Shown here: in pieces, positions 6,751 through 12,435 of the stretch
Layout of the letters: the number at the start of each line of letters is the position of its first letter
Position numbering within the stretch: the first letter of the stretch is position 1
Assembly: GCA_022448765.1 (NCBI GenBank)
Contig: JAKUTI010000061.1
Span: 1-12,435, forward strand
Length of the DNA stretch: 12,435 nucleotides
Source of the DNA: Pseudomonadales bacterium
GTDB taxonomy: Bacteria > Pseudomonadota > Gammaproteobacteria > Pseudomonadales > Azotimanducaceae
Direction of reading: 5' to 3'
The notes under the pieces: model-generated
The model's input: only the letters and a program-made list of their open reading frames with translations
The model's database searches: none
Told to the model about the DNA's origin: nothing
Made by a program: the position numbers and the translations under genes

Positions 6751-7638
6751 TTAGATGAGCAGCAGCACCAGTCCAAAAACGACGGTGGCTGCACCCAGCA
6801 TTTCACTCATACGTACTTTTTCACGAAATATCACCAAAGTAACGAAAAAAGCGAAAAGTAATTCAATCTGGCCGAGGGCACGCACGTAGGCTGCCCGTTC
6901 CAGCGTCATCGCAGTAAACCATGCGGCGGACGCCAGCATTCCGGCTAACCCAACCCAAACGCCGCGTTTCCATACTTGGCCAACGCGCATCAAGCTATTC
7001 CGATTCCGCAACAATAAATACACACCCATGCCCACGGTTTGGATCGTTGTCGCAGCAACCAGGGTGATGGAAGCCCGAACCAAGAAATCGCCGCCAGGCA
7101 GCGCTAACGAAGCTCCGCGATACAACACTGCGGAAACACCAAAACCGGCGCCCGCACCAACCCCATACCAAAGTGCCGGTCCCGGCCCTAATTGCAACAA
7201 TGTGCGCCAACCGTCTGGAGTCGATAACAGGATAACGCCCAACAAACTGACGAAAATGCCAGTCAACGCCATCGAACTCATACCCTCGCCCAATATGACC
7301 GCAGCAAATAACGCCGCTTGTACCGTCTCTGTTTTAGAGTAGGCGGTACCTACCGCGAAGTTTCGTGTCTGAAACGACCGAATCAACGACACGGTTCCGA
7401 GGATCTGGCAGAGCGCGGCGATTAATACCTGGCCAGCAAAACTCCACGAAAGCCCTGGCAGGCGAAATCCCAACCAAGCCAGTACTGCAAAATACATCCA
7501 GGCAAACGGTACGGCGTAACAAAAACGAATATAGCTCGCCTCGGTCGCGTCCAATACCGATGTCAACTGCTGTTGCAGCGCGGTGCGCAGGTTTTGCAAC
7601 AATGCGGCCGCAATCGTTATCGGTACCCAGAGTTCCAA
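6751..7638 (-). CDS. EamA/DMT-family membrane transporter
   Basis: An inner-membrane protein of 295 residues with about ten hydrophobic helices arranged as two EamA repeats (about 1-140 and 150-295). Each repeat carries the similar Glu-containing helix end ILGE118 and IFRE273. Members of the drug/metabolite transporter superfamily export amino acids, nucleosides or other metabolites; the substrate cannot be assigned here. The start is TTG at 7636-7638 with no strong ribosome binding site. An in-frame TAG lies a few codons upstream and the next ATG is at residue 48, so TTG is the only sensible choice besides an upstream CTG. The crotonase gene follows after 10 bp. The upstream region is shared with the divergent rubrerythrin gene. 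Confidence 0.88.
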   Translation of the reverse strand: MELWVPITIAAALLQNLRTALQQQLTSVLDATEASYIRFCYAVPFAWMYFAVLAWLGFRLPGLSWSFAGQVLIAALCQILGTVSLIRSFQTRNFAVGTAYSKTETVQAALFAAVILGEGMSSMALTGIFVSLLGVILLSTPDGWRTLLQLGPGPALWYGVGAGAGFGVSAVLYRGASLALPGGDFLVRASITLVAATTIQTVGMGVYLLLRNRNSLMRVGQVWKRGVWVGLAGMLASAAWFTAMTLERAAYVRALGQIELLFAFFVTLVIFREKVRMSEMLGAATVVFGLVLLLI

Positions 7639-7703
7639 GGTGCAGTCCAGTCGTTTCGTCGGAGTCTACCAACCGAATTTGGCGCGGTTCACCATAATTC
7701 TCG

Positions 7704-7724
7704 CTCCGAAACGAAAGTTCGGAG
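7704..7724. promoter_or_regulatory. Perfect inverted repeat between EamA and rubrerythrin genes
   Basis: CTCCGAA (7704-7710), a 7-nt spacer, and TTCGGAG (7718-7724) form a perfect 7-bp dyad in the 213-bp divergent intergenic region. There is no U-run on either side, so an operator or mRNA hairpin is more likely than a terminator. The regulator is unknown. The rest of this region holds a possible rubrerythrin -10 box and nothing else I can recognise. Confidence 0.35.
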
Positions 7725-7806
7725 TAATGTATTAACGAAATGGCGTTGATAAGATGAAGCCCGCAACAAGTGCGTGGTTATCAATAGAAATCGTTTCGAC
7801 AAGCCG

Positions 7807-7812
7807 TATACT
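7807..7812 (+). promoter_or_regulatory. Possible -10 box for rubrerythrin
   Basis: TATACT matches the -10 consensus at 5 of 6 positions, about 40 nt before the rubrerythrin ATG, which would give a leader of about 30 nt. No good -35 box sits at 16-18 nt spacing, as is often the case for promoters that need an activator. Weak, consensus-based prediction. Confidence 0.3.
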
Positions 7813-7851
7813 GGTCTGTGTCAGACGATCGTTAAATGAAGGGAAAGAAAC

Positions 7852-8268
7852 ATGGACCTTAATGACAGCAATACGCTGCAAAATCTGAAGGATGCTTTCG
7901 CCGGGGAATCACAAGCGAATCGTCGTTATTTGTACTTTGCGGCCAAGGCCGACGTCGAGGGCGAAAATGATGTCGCCGCAGTCTTCCGATCCACGGCCGA
8001 AGGAGAGACCGGGCACGCACACGGCCACCTCGAATACATGGAAGCGGTCGGCGATCCTGCAACCGGTTTACCCATTGGTACCACCAGCGACAATCTGAAA
8101 GCCGCAGTGGCCGGAGAAACCCACGAGTACACGGATATGTACCCTGGTATGGCGGCAACCGCGCGTGACGAGGGATTCGAAGAAATCGCGGACTGGTTCG
8201 AAACTTTGGCGAAAGCCGAACGGTCGCATGCTAATCGCTTTCAAAAAGCGTTAGACGCGATGGAATAA
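7852..8268 (+). CDS. Rubrerythrin-family diiron protein without rubredoxin domain
   Basis: A cytoplasmic ferritin-like four-helix protein of 138 residues. Rubrerythrins reduce hydrogen peroxide at a diiron centre. The expected ligands are in place: E19 (AGES), E52 and H55 (EGETGHA), E89 and E92 (AGETHEY), E123 and H126 (AKAERSH), matching the E20/E53/H56/E94/E97/E127/H131 pattern of the Desulfovibrio protein. The C-terminal rubredoxin domain (two CxxC motifs) is absent; there is no cysteine in the protein. Electrons must therefore come from a separate donor, for which the downstream Fe-S protein is a candidate. The start is supported by AAGGGA upstream. A strong terminator follows directly, so this gene is likely expressed at a higher level than the two genes after it. 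Confidence 0.95.
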   Translation: MDLNDSNTLQNLKDAFAGESQANRRYLYFAAKADVEGENDVAAVFRSTAEGETGHAHGHLEYMEAVGDPATGLPIGTTSDNLKAAVAGETHEYTDMYPGMAATARDEGFEEIADWFETLAKAERSHANRFQKALDAME

Positions 8269-8284
8269 CTGTCCCCCAATATTG

Positions 8285-8311
8285 AAAAAGGGGCCGATCG
8301 GCCCCTTTTTT
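8285..8311 (+). terminator. Rho-independent terminator after rubrerythrin
   Basis: A self-complementary GGGGCC-GATC-GGCCCC hairpin (8290-8305) is flanked by five A residues on the left and six T residues on the right. It begins 16 nt after the rubrerythrin stop. Its T-run ends at 8311, 4 nt before an in-frame ATG (8316) and 16 nt before the start chosen for the Fe-S gene. The symmetry would let it work in both directions. It probably sets a partial-termination ratio within the cluster. Confidence 0.92.
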
Positions 8312-8327
8312 CGTGATGGAAAAGACT

Positions 8328-9662
8328 ATGCCGGTTCGAGAAGGAAACCTCGAAGCACCCAAACGCCAGCCAATCGATTGGCAAAGTGATGACTACGTCG
8401 ACCCCACGAAAGTCGATGCAGAACTCGAACGGGTGTTCGGAATTTGCCATGGGTGCAGACGTTGCGTAAGTCTTTGCAACGCATTTCCGACCCTGTTTGA
8501 TTTGGTCGACGAATCAAGCACGTTGGAAATCGACGGGGTTGATCCATCGGATTACAGCAAAGTGGTCGACCAGTGCTATCTGTGTGACCTCTGCGCCGAA
8601 ACCAAATGCCCTTATGTTCCGCCCCATGAATGGGCCGTGGACTTTCCTCACCTGATGCTGCGAGCGAAAGCCCGAAAGTTCGCGGTAGAAGGTGCCTCAT
8701 GGCGCGACCGATTGATTTCCAGCACCGGTTCCTTGTTCCAAATCGCCTCGCACCCCGTAGCTTCACGTTTTATAGACTTAATTCAACACAACAAGCCCTT
8801 GCGTGAACTCGGCGAACGCGTTGCCGGTATACACGCGGAAGCTCCTCTTCCCCAGTTTAAAAGTAAAACTCTCAATCGCCGAGTAGAGGAGGAAATCGGC
8901 GCCGATCTCGAAATACGTCCGGGTTCCAATACCAAAGGCAAAGTCGCGATATACGTGACCTGTTACGGAAATCACAGCGAACCTGAGGTCGTTCAAGCTC
9001 TCATTCGTGTGCTAGTCCATAACGGTGTAGCCGTGAGAATACTCAAGGACAGCGCGTGTTGCGGAATGGCGAAATTCGAACTCGGGGACCTCTCCGCGGT
9101 TTCTGCGCAAAAGGACAAAAATTTACCGGTTTTTATGCAAGCAATCGATGACGGCTACGATCTCATGTCCATCGTTCCATCGTGCACGTTGATGTATCGA
9201 CAAGAGATACCCTTTATGTTTCCCGAAGACAGCGACGTCAGGACTGTCAAAACAGCCTTTTTTGACCCCTTCGAGTTCTTATTTGCACGTTACAAAGATG
9301 GCTTGGTGAAAACCGATTTTGTCGAACCGCTGGGGGTGGTTGCCTACCATGCTGCCTGCCACCAACGGGTCCAAAACATCGGGCAAAAGACGCGGGAGTT
9401 TTTGTCTCTCGTACCCGACACCGAGGTGTCCATTATTGAACGCTGTTCGGGGCACGACGGTACCTACGCGGTAAAAAAGGAAACGCACAAGGCCGCCTTA
9501 AAAATCGCGCGTCCTGTGATTCGACAAGTCACGGAAGCCAACGCCAGTACCTACGGATCCGATTGCCCGATGGCAGGACGCCTCATACAGCATGGTAAAA
9601 ATGATGGTTCCCAATCAGAGCATCCGATCACAATGCTGTCGCGCGCTTATGGTTTGGGCTGA
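8328..9662 (+). CDS. Fe-S oxidoreductase: two 4Fe-4S motifs plus two CCG domains (GlpC/HdrD-like)
   Basis: A 444-residue cytoplasmic protein related to GlpC and the heterodisulfide reductase HdrD/HdrB subunits. An N-terminal ferredoxin-like part binds two clusters: C40, C43, C46, C50 (CHGCRRCVSLC) and C83, C86, C89, C94 (CYLCDLCAETKCP). Two CCG domains follow. The first has C212, C244-C245-G246 and C286. The second has C344, C373-S374-G375 and C413, with Ser replacing the second Cys of its CCG. Such proteins pass electrons one at a time; the partner here is unknown, but the rubrerythrin next door is the obvious candidate. The start at 8328 is chosen because GGAA lies 7 nt upstream and the resulting N-terminus (MPVREGNLEAP) resembles what I recall of relatives. 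GTG 8313 and ATG 8316 are alternatives pressed against the terminator. Its TGA overlaps the DUF3501 ATG. Confidence 0.9.
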   Translation: MPVREGNLEAPKRQPIDWQSDDYVDPTKVDAELERVFGICHGCRRCVSLCNAFPTLFDLVDESSTLEIDGVDPSDYSKVVDQCYLCDLCAETKCPYVPPHEWAVDFPHLMLRAKARKFAVEGASWRDRLISSTGSLFQIASHPVASRFIDLIQHNKPLRELGERVAGIHAEAPLPQFKSKTLNRRVEEEIGADLEIRPGSNTKGKVAIYVTCYGNHSEPEVVQALIRVLVHNGVAVRILKDSACCGMAKFELGDLSAVSAQKDKNLPVFMQAIDDGYDLMSIVPSCTLMYRQEIPFMFPEDSDVRTVKTAFFDPFEFLFARYKDGLVKTDFVEPLGVVAYHAACHQRVQNIGQKTREFLSLVPDTEVSIIERCSGHDGTYAVKKETHKAALKIARPVIRQVTEANASTYGSDCPMAGRLIQHGKNDGSQSEHPITMLSRAYGLG

Positions 9663-10261
9663 TGGAAAAGCTCTCGCGGAAACTACTATGGAGCCTTGAA
9701 GAGTATGCGGTAGAACGCGAATCGTTCAGGCGGCGAGTCATCATCCACAAGCAAGCTAGGCGCGTTGCGTTGTCCACTCACGCGACCCTTCTTTTCGAAG
9801 ACTTCTTGACGATGAAATATCAAGTCCAAGAAATGCTGCGAGTCGAGCGGATTTTTGAACCCTCTGCTATTGAAGAAGAAATCGCCGCATACAACCCGCT
9901 CATTCCGGACGGGTCTAATTGGAAAGCAACGTTGTTGTTCGAATATCCCGACCCGGAGTTACGCGCGAAATCACTATCTCGATTGCAAGGCATCGAGCAC
10001 AGAGTGTGGGTGGACGTTCAAGGATTCCCTCCCCATTTCGCAATCGCCAACGAGGACCTCGATCGCACGAACGCCAGCAAAACGGCGGCTGTACACTTTT
10101 TGCGGTTCGAATTTACACCCGAAGAAATAGATGCAATGCGTAGCCAACAATCGGTTCGGCTAGGGATAGATCACGACGCGATGTTATGTGAGACAAGCTT
10201 AGACGAGAGCGTAGGCCAATCTCTATTTGAGGATTTTGCTGAACCTGAGCCACAACGTTAA
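9662..10261 (+). CDS. DUF3501 family protein
   Basis: A 199-residue protein recognisable as DUF3501 by its conserved core: SLEEYAVERESFRRRVIIHK near the N-terminus, then VALSTHATLLFED, YQVQEMLRVERIFEP, NPLIPDGSNWKATLLFEYPD, and AVHFLRFEFTPEEI. No biochemical role is known to me. It is soluble, with no signal peptide or membrane segment and a single Cys (C176), which is not in a metal-binding motif. The ATG overlaps the stop of the Fe-S gene (TGATG), so translation is coupled and the two products are probably needed in similar amounts. I know this family as a regular companion of rubrerythrin and CCG Fe-S genes in proteobacteria, which suggests an accessory role in that redox system. It ends only 3 bp from the convergent sulfotransferase gene. 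Confidence 0.88.
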   Translation: MEKLSRKLLWSLEEYAVERESFRRRVIIHKQARRVALSTHATLLFEDFLTMKYQVQEMLRVERIFEPSAIEEEIAAYNPLIPDGSNWKATLLFEYPDPELRAKSLSRLQGIEHRVWVDVQGFPPHFAIANEDLDRTNASKTAAVHFLRFEFTPEEIDAMRSQQSVRLGIDHDAMLCETSLDESVGQSLFEDFAEPEPQR

Positions 10262-10264
10262 CGT

Positions 10265-11497
10265 TTATATTCGAAGGTGCTGGGCTCGGTAATCGGCAAA
10301 GCTAGTCTCTAGGTCACTGCGTTCAAGCGCAAAGCGACTTAAGCTGTATTCGTGGCGCCCGTACCGCCCTTTTTTGTTTCGAGTCAGGTAATCCTCCACC
10401 ATTCGCTGGAAAGTTGTCGTCGCCGACAAGCCCGTGAAGTCTAGAATCCGGCCAACAACTTCCATCGGTCGGCTCGCCAGTTCTCTGTAATGAATGTCGA
10501 TAAAGCGGGAATCTAGGTCCGCGTATTGCTTGCGTAGGCGTAGGGTATTGGTCAGACCGCGACTCCATTGATCTGTCGTATCACGACCTATTTCCGATTC
10601 ATCGATAGAATTCGTGAACGCTGCCCTGAGTGCCACTGAGAGGCTTGCCATGGAAGGAATCACTTCGGCAGGGTCCCGGTGCAGCTGAATAAATGTTGCA
10701 TCGGGATATACGCGATTCAACGCGTTCAGTCCGAGCATATGCCCCGGCGCCTTCAGTAACCAACGTGCTTCGCTCTCGCCCCATTGGAGGACCTTCAAAT
10801 AGCGGACGTGCCATCGATAAGCGGGTTCCCAATCGCACGTCTGTAGCCATTCGTTGTATGCGCATACGCGATGTGCGGCATGAAACTGAATGCTGCGCAT
10901 GGTGTGCGCTTGAATGGTCACGCATTCATGAGGCAGTCGCGCGCCAAGACGATGGATCCGCTTCAAGTCGGGTGCCATACGATTGACCAAGGTTATCTGT
11001 CCCGACGCAGCTAGGATTCGACACAAGTCCATGGGATCGCGACCGGGCGTAAACGTTGATTCCCAGTAGCTGGGTGCACGCAAGGCCGAATGTAGCGACA
11101 AAACTTCGTGCAATAACGTTGAACCCGTCCTCGGCAAACCGAGAATGAAAATCGGCCGTTGAACGGCACGTGAATCAACACGCCGATCGTTTTGCCATGT
11201 TGCTTCGAAACGCAACCGATTGCATAAAAGACGCATCAGGTACCATCTGCCTGCGAGCTTTCCGATCGGATTCAACGCGGACGTTTGTTCATACCCGTCC
11301 AACAAGAGATCAAGGGGTTCAATAAAATCAGTGGGGCCGAAATCTCGAAACCCTGTCGCCGTGCGAGCGGCGCCCATGAGGTCATCTCTCTCGAACAGCG
11401 CGCCATATACATCGGGGTGGAGACCTGCGGCTAGCACTTTGTTGGCCAACGCGATCCAATTTCGTTCGCCCGGACCCTCTATACCACTCGCGTTCAC
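10265..11497 (-). CDS. Sulfotransferase family protein (Sulfotransfer_3-like)
   Basis: A 410-residue enzyme expected to transfer sulfate from PAPS to an acceptor hydroxyl or amine. The 5'-phosphosulfate loop is PIFILGLPRTGSTLLH (115-130) and the 3'-phosphate-binding segment is LHRDPAEVIPSMASL (272-286). LLKAPGHM (247-254) is another conserved block. There is no signal peptide, and the N-terminal 100 residues are a helical extension usual for this bacterial branch. The acceptor is unknown; lipids or small secondary metabolites are typical. The start is GTG at 11495-11497, preceded by GGGAG at a rather long 11-nt spacing. A nearby ATG on this strand is out of frame and quickly stopped. The gene stands alone, convergent with DUF3501 and divergent from the M28-like gene. 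Confidence 0.9.
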   Translation of the reverse strand: MNASGIEGPGERNWIALANKVLAAGLHPDVYGALFERDDLMGAARTATGFRDFGPTDFIEPLDLLLDGYEQTSALNPIGKLAGRWYLMRLLCNRLRFEATWQNDRRVDSRAVQRPIFILGLPRTGSTLLHEVLSLHSALRAPSYWESTFTPGRDPMDLCRILAASGQITLVNRMAPDLKRIHRLGARLPHECVTIQAHTMRSIQFHAAHRVCAYNEWLQTCDWEPAYRWHVRYLKVLQWGESEARWLLKAPGHMLGLNALNRVYPDATFIQLHRDPAEVIPSMASLSVALRAAFTNSIDESEIGRDTTDQWSRGLTNTLRLRKQYADLDSRFIDIHYRELASRPMEVVGRILDFTGLSATTTFQRMVEDYLTRNKKGRYGRHEYSLSRFALERSDLETSFADYRAQHLRI

Positions 11498-11528
11498 GTA
11501 ATGTACCGCTCCCTTTGCTGCCTCATTA

Positions 11529-11534
11529 TTGACA
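11529..11534 (+). promoter_or_regulatory. Perfect -35 hexamer in the sulfotransferase/M28-like intergenic region
   Basis: TTGACA matches the -35 consensus exactly, but the hexamer 17 nt downstream (CTCAAT) matches the -10 consensus at only 3 of 6 positions. It could drive the M28-like gene with a leader of about 120 nt. The remainder of this 186-bp region shows only a weak AAGAGA/TCTCTT dyad. Confidence 0.2.
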
Positions 11535-11683
11535 GTTAACGAACCCGCGAACTCAATTTCCGACGAGGTCCAAATATTATGCCTGTCGATTACCCCGGGC
11601 GCGGAAATACAAGAGAACCTCCCGCAAGTCTCTTCACCCCCGCTCAGGTAATCTTAGGATCGTTGCAAAAAATTGGCTGACCG

Positions 11684-12435
11684 ATGCAAGAAACGATTCG
11701 AGCGGACGTGACCGCCTGGGATGAGATATTGGACCACCGAACCGGTAGTTCGGGAGATGCGGCGACCTCGGCTTGGCTCGCCGATATGATCGCGGCCGCA
11801 GGAGCCACCCCGCATATTGACACGTTTTCCTTTGATCGACTCGTCCCGCAGAAATGCTTCTTGACGATCGACGGACTCGACATTCATGGCATCCCCTTAT
11901 TCGATTGTCTGATTTCTCCCCTGGTCGAAGCTCCTCTTCATCCGCTGGATATAGGCCGAGGCATAGGCTTAACCACCTTCAGTCCGAATGCCCAACACCC
12001 TGGAACAAAAGCACTGCTCGACGCTCGAGTGAGAAACCTACACCAAGGCATCGTCGCGATTTCCGAAGGCGGAACCGAGGGACTATCCCTTTTGAACGCC
12101 GATCACTTTTCCAAACCTTACGGACCGCCCGTTCTGCAGGTTGACGGGGGTCACAAAGATCAAATTGTTGACGCCGCTACAAGCGGGTGCAGCGGTCGTA
12201 TAGCGTTCAAGGTCGAGCGCCAATCGAGTGAAGCATCCAACGTTCAAACGACCATTCCCGGAGCCGATCCGAACCTTCCTCCTCTAGTAATTATGACGCC
12301 CAAAAGCGCATGGTGGACCTGCACGGCAGAGCGTTCCGGCGGCATCGTCGCTTGGCTAGCCTGCGTTCGACACTTTGAGAACAACCCGCCCCGTCGGGAT
12401 ATTCTGTTTACCGCAAACACCGGCCACGAACTAGG
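11684..12435 (+). CDS. M28-peptidase-like protein, 3' part missing
   Basis: An open reading frame of 250 complete codons running off the window end. The last 50 residues resemble the zinc-peptidase core of family M28: a strand PLVIMTP, then AERSGGIVAWLACVRHF and PRRDILFTANTGHEL, matching the pattern strand / DxxSGxxxxLE / RxIxFxxxxGEE. The preceding 100 residues (roughly 105-200) look like the PA insert domain often found in this family. The key M28 metal ligands are not standard: the AHxDS block reads TPKSAWW, the DNxSG block reads ERSGG, and the GEE pair reads GHE. Catalysis as a normal dizinc aminopeptidase is therefore doubtful. No signal peptide is apparent. A TGA two codons upstream fixes the ATG at 11684 as the earliest start; no strong ribosome binding site is seen. 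Confidence 0.7.
   Translation, partial: MQETIRADVTAWDEILDHRTGSSGDAATSAWLADMIAAAGATPHIDTFSFDRLVPQKCFLTIDGLDIHGIPLFDCLISPLVEAPLHPLDIGRGIGLTTFSPNAQHPGTKALLDARVRNLHQGIVAISEGGTEGLSLLNADHFSKPYGPPVLQVDGGHKDQIVDAATSGCSGRIAFKVERQSSEASNVQTTIPGADPNLPPLVIMTPKSAWWTCTAERSGGIVAWLACVRHFENNPPRRDILFTANTGHEL

Noticed and set aside
6741..6806. N-terminal extension of the crotonase rich in Cys and Trp
   Set aside because: It would overlap the EamA gene, has no family similarity, and the ATG at 6740 has a well-placed AGGA.
7852..8158. Long alternative frames on both strands over the rubrerythrin gene
   Set aside because: Shadow frames; the rubrerythrin frame has all the metal-ligand motifs, a ribosome binding site and a terminator.
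1..12435. Mobile elements, CRISPR arrays, tRNAs, toxin-antitoxin or phage defence genes
   Set aside because: Looked for in all intergenic regions and large frames; no supporting motif or repeat was found.

Overview
The window looks like chromosomal DNA from a Gram-negative bacterium. It is most likely a proteobacterium, possibly a poorly characterised gamma- or betaproteobacterial lineage. The reasons are the tight gene packing, the purine-rich ribosome binding sites (GGAG, GGAAGGG, AGGGG), and the trio of rubrerythrin, CCG-type Fe-S protein and DUF3501, which I associate with proteobacteria. The isoleucyl-tRNA synthetase is of the eukaryote-like (IleRS2) class, not the usual proteobacterial type 1. 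I see no transposase, integrase, phage gene, CRISPR array, tRNA or rRNA. This is ordinary metabolic DNA with a few unusual parts.

Layout. 1-1104 (minus) is the N-terminal 368 residues of ileS, cut off by the window edge. It is preceded by a promoter-like pair of boxes and a leader of about 150 nt holding two strong hairpins. 1338-4331 (plus) is a probable operon: LLM-class flavin/F420 oxidoreductase, short-chain dehydrogenase, MFS exporter. 4440-5315 (minus) is an alpha/beta hydrolase, divergent from idi (5417-5989, plus), the type 1 isopentenyl diphosphate isomerase. 6015-7638 (minus) is a two-gene unit of an EamA transporter followed by a crotonase-fold protein. 7852-10261 (plus) is a three-gene redox cluster: a rubredoxin-less rubrerythrin, a strong intrinsic terminator, a two-[4Fe-4S]/CCG-domain protein and DUF3501. 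10265-11497 (minus) is a PAPS-type sulfotransferase. 11684-12435 (plus) is the start of a degenerate M28-peptidase-like protein that runs off the window.

How the genes may work together. The clearest functional unit is the rubrerythrin cluster. The diiron rubrerythrin (a peroxidase by family) has no rubredoxin domain of its own, so the neighbouring Fe-S/CCG protein is a natural candidate electron donor. DUF3501, translationally coupled to that Fe-S protein, would be an accessory of unknown role. This is the best candidate for an under-described system here. The LLM oxidoreductase/SDR/MFS operon, the hydrolase and the crotonase suggest turnover of small organic or lipid-like molecules, but no specific substrate can be read from the sequence.
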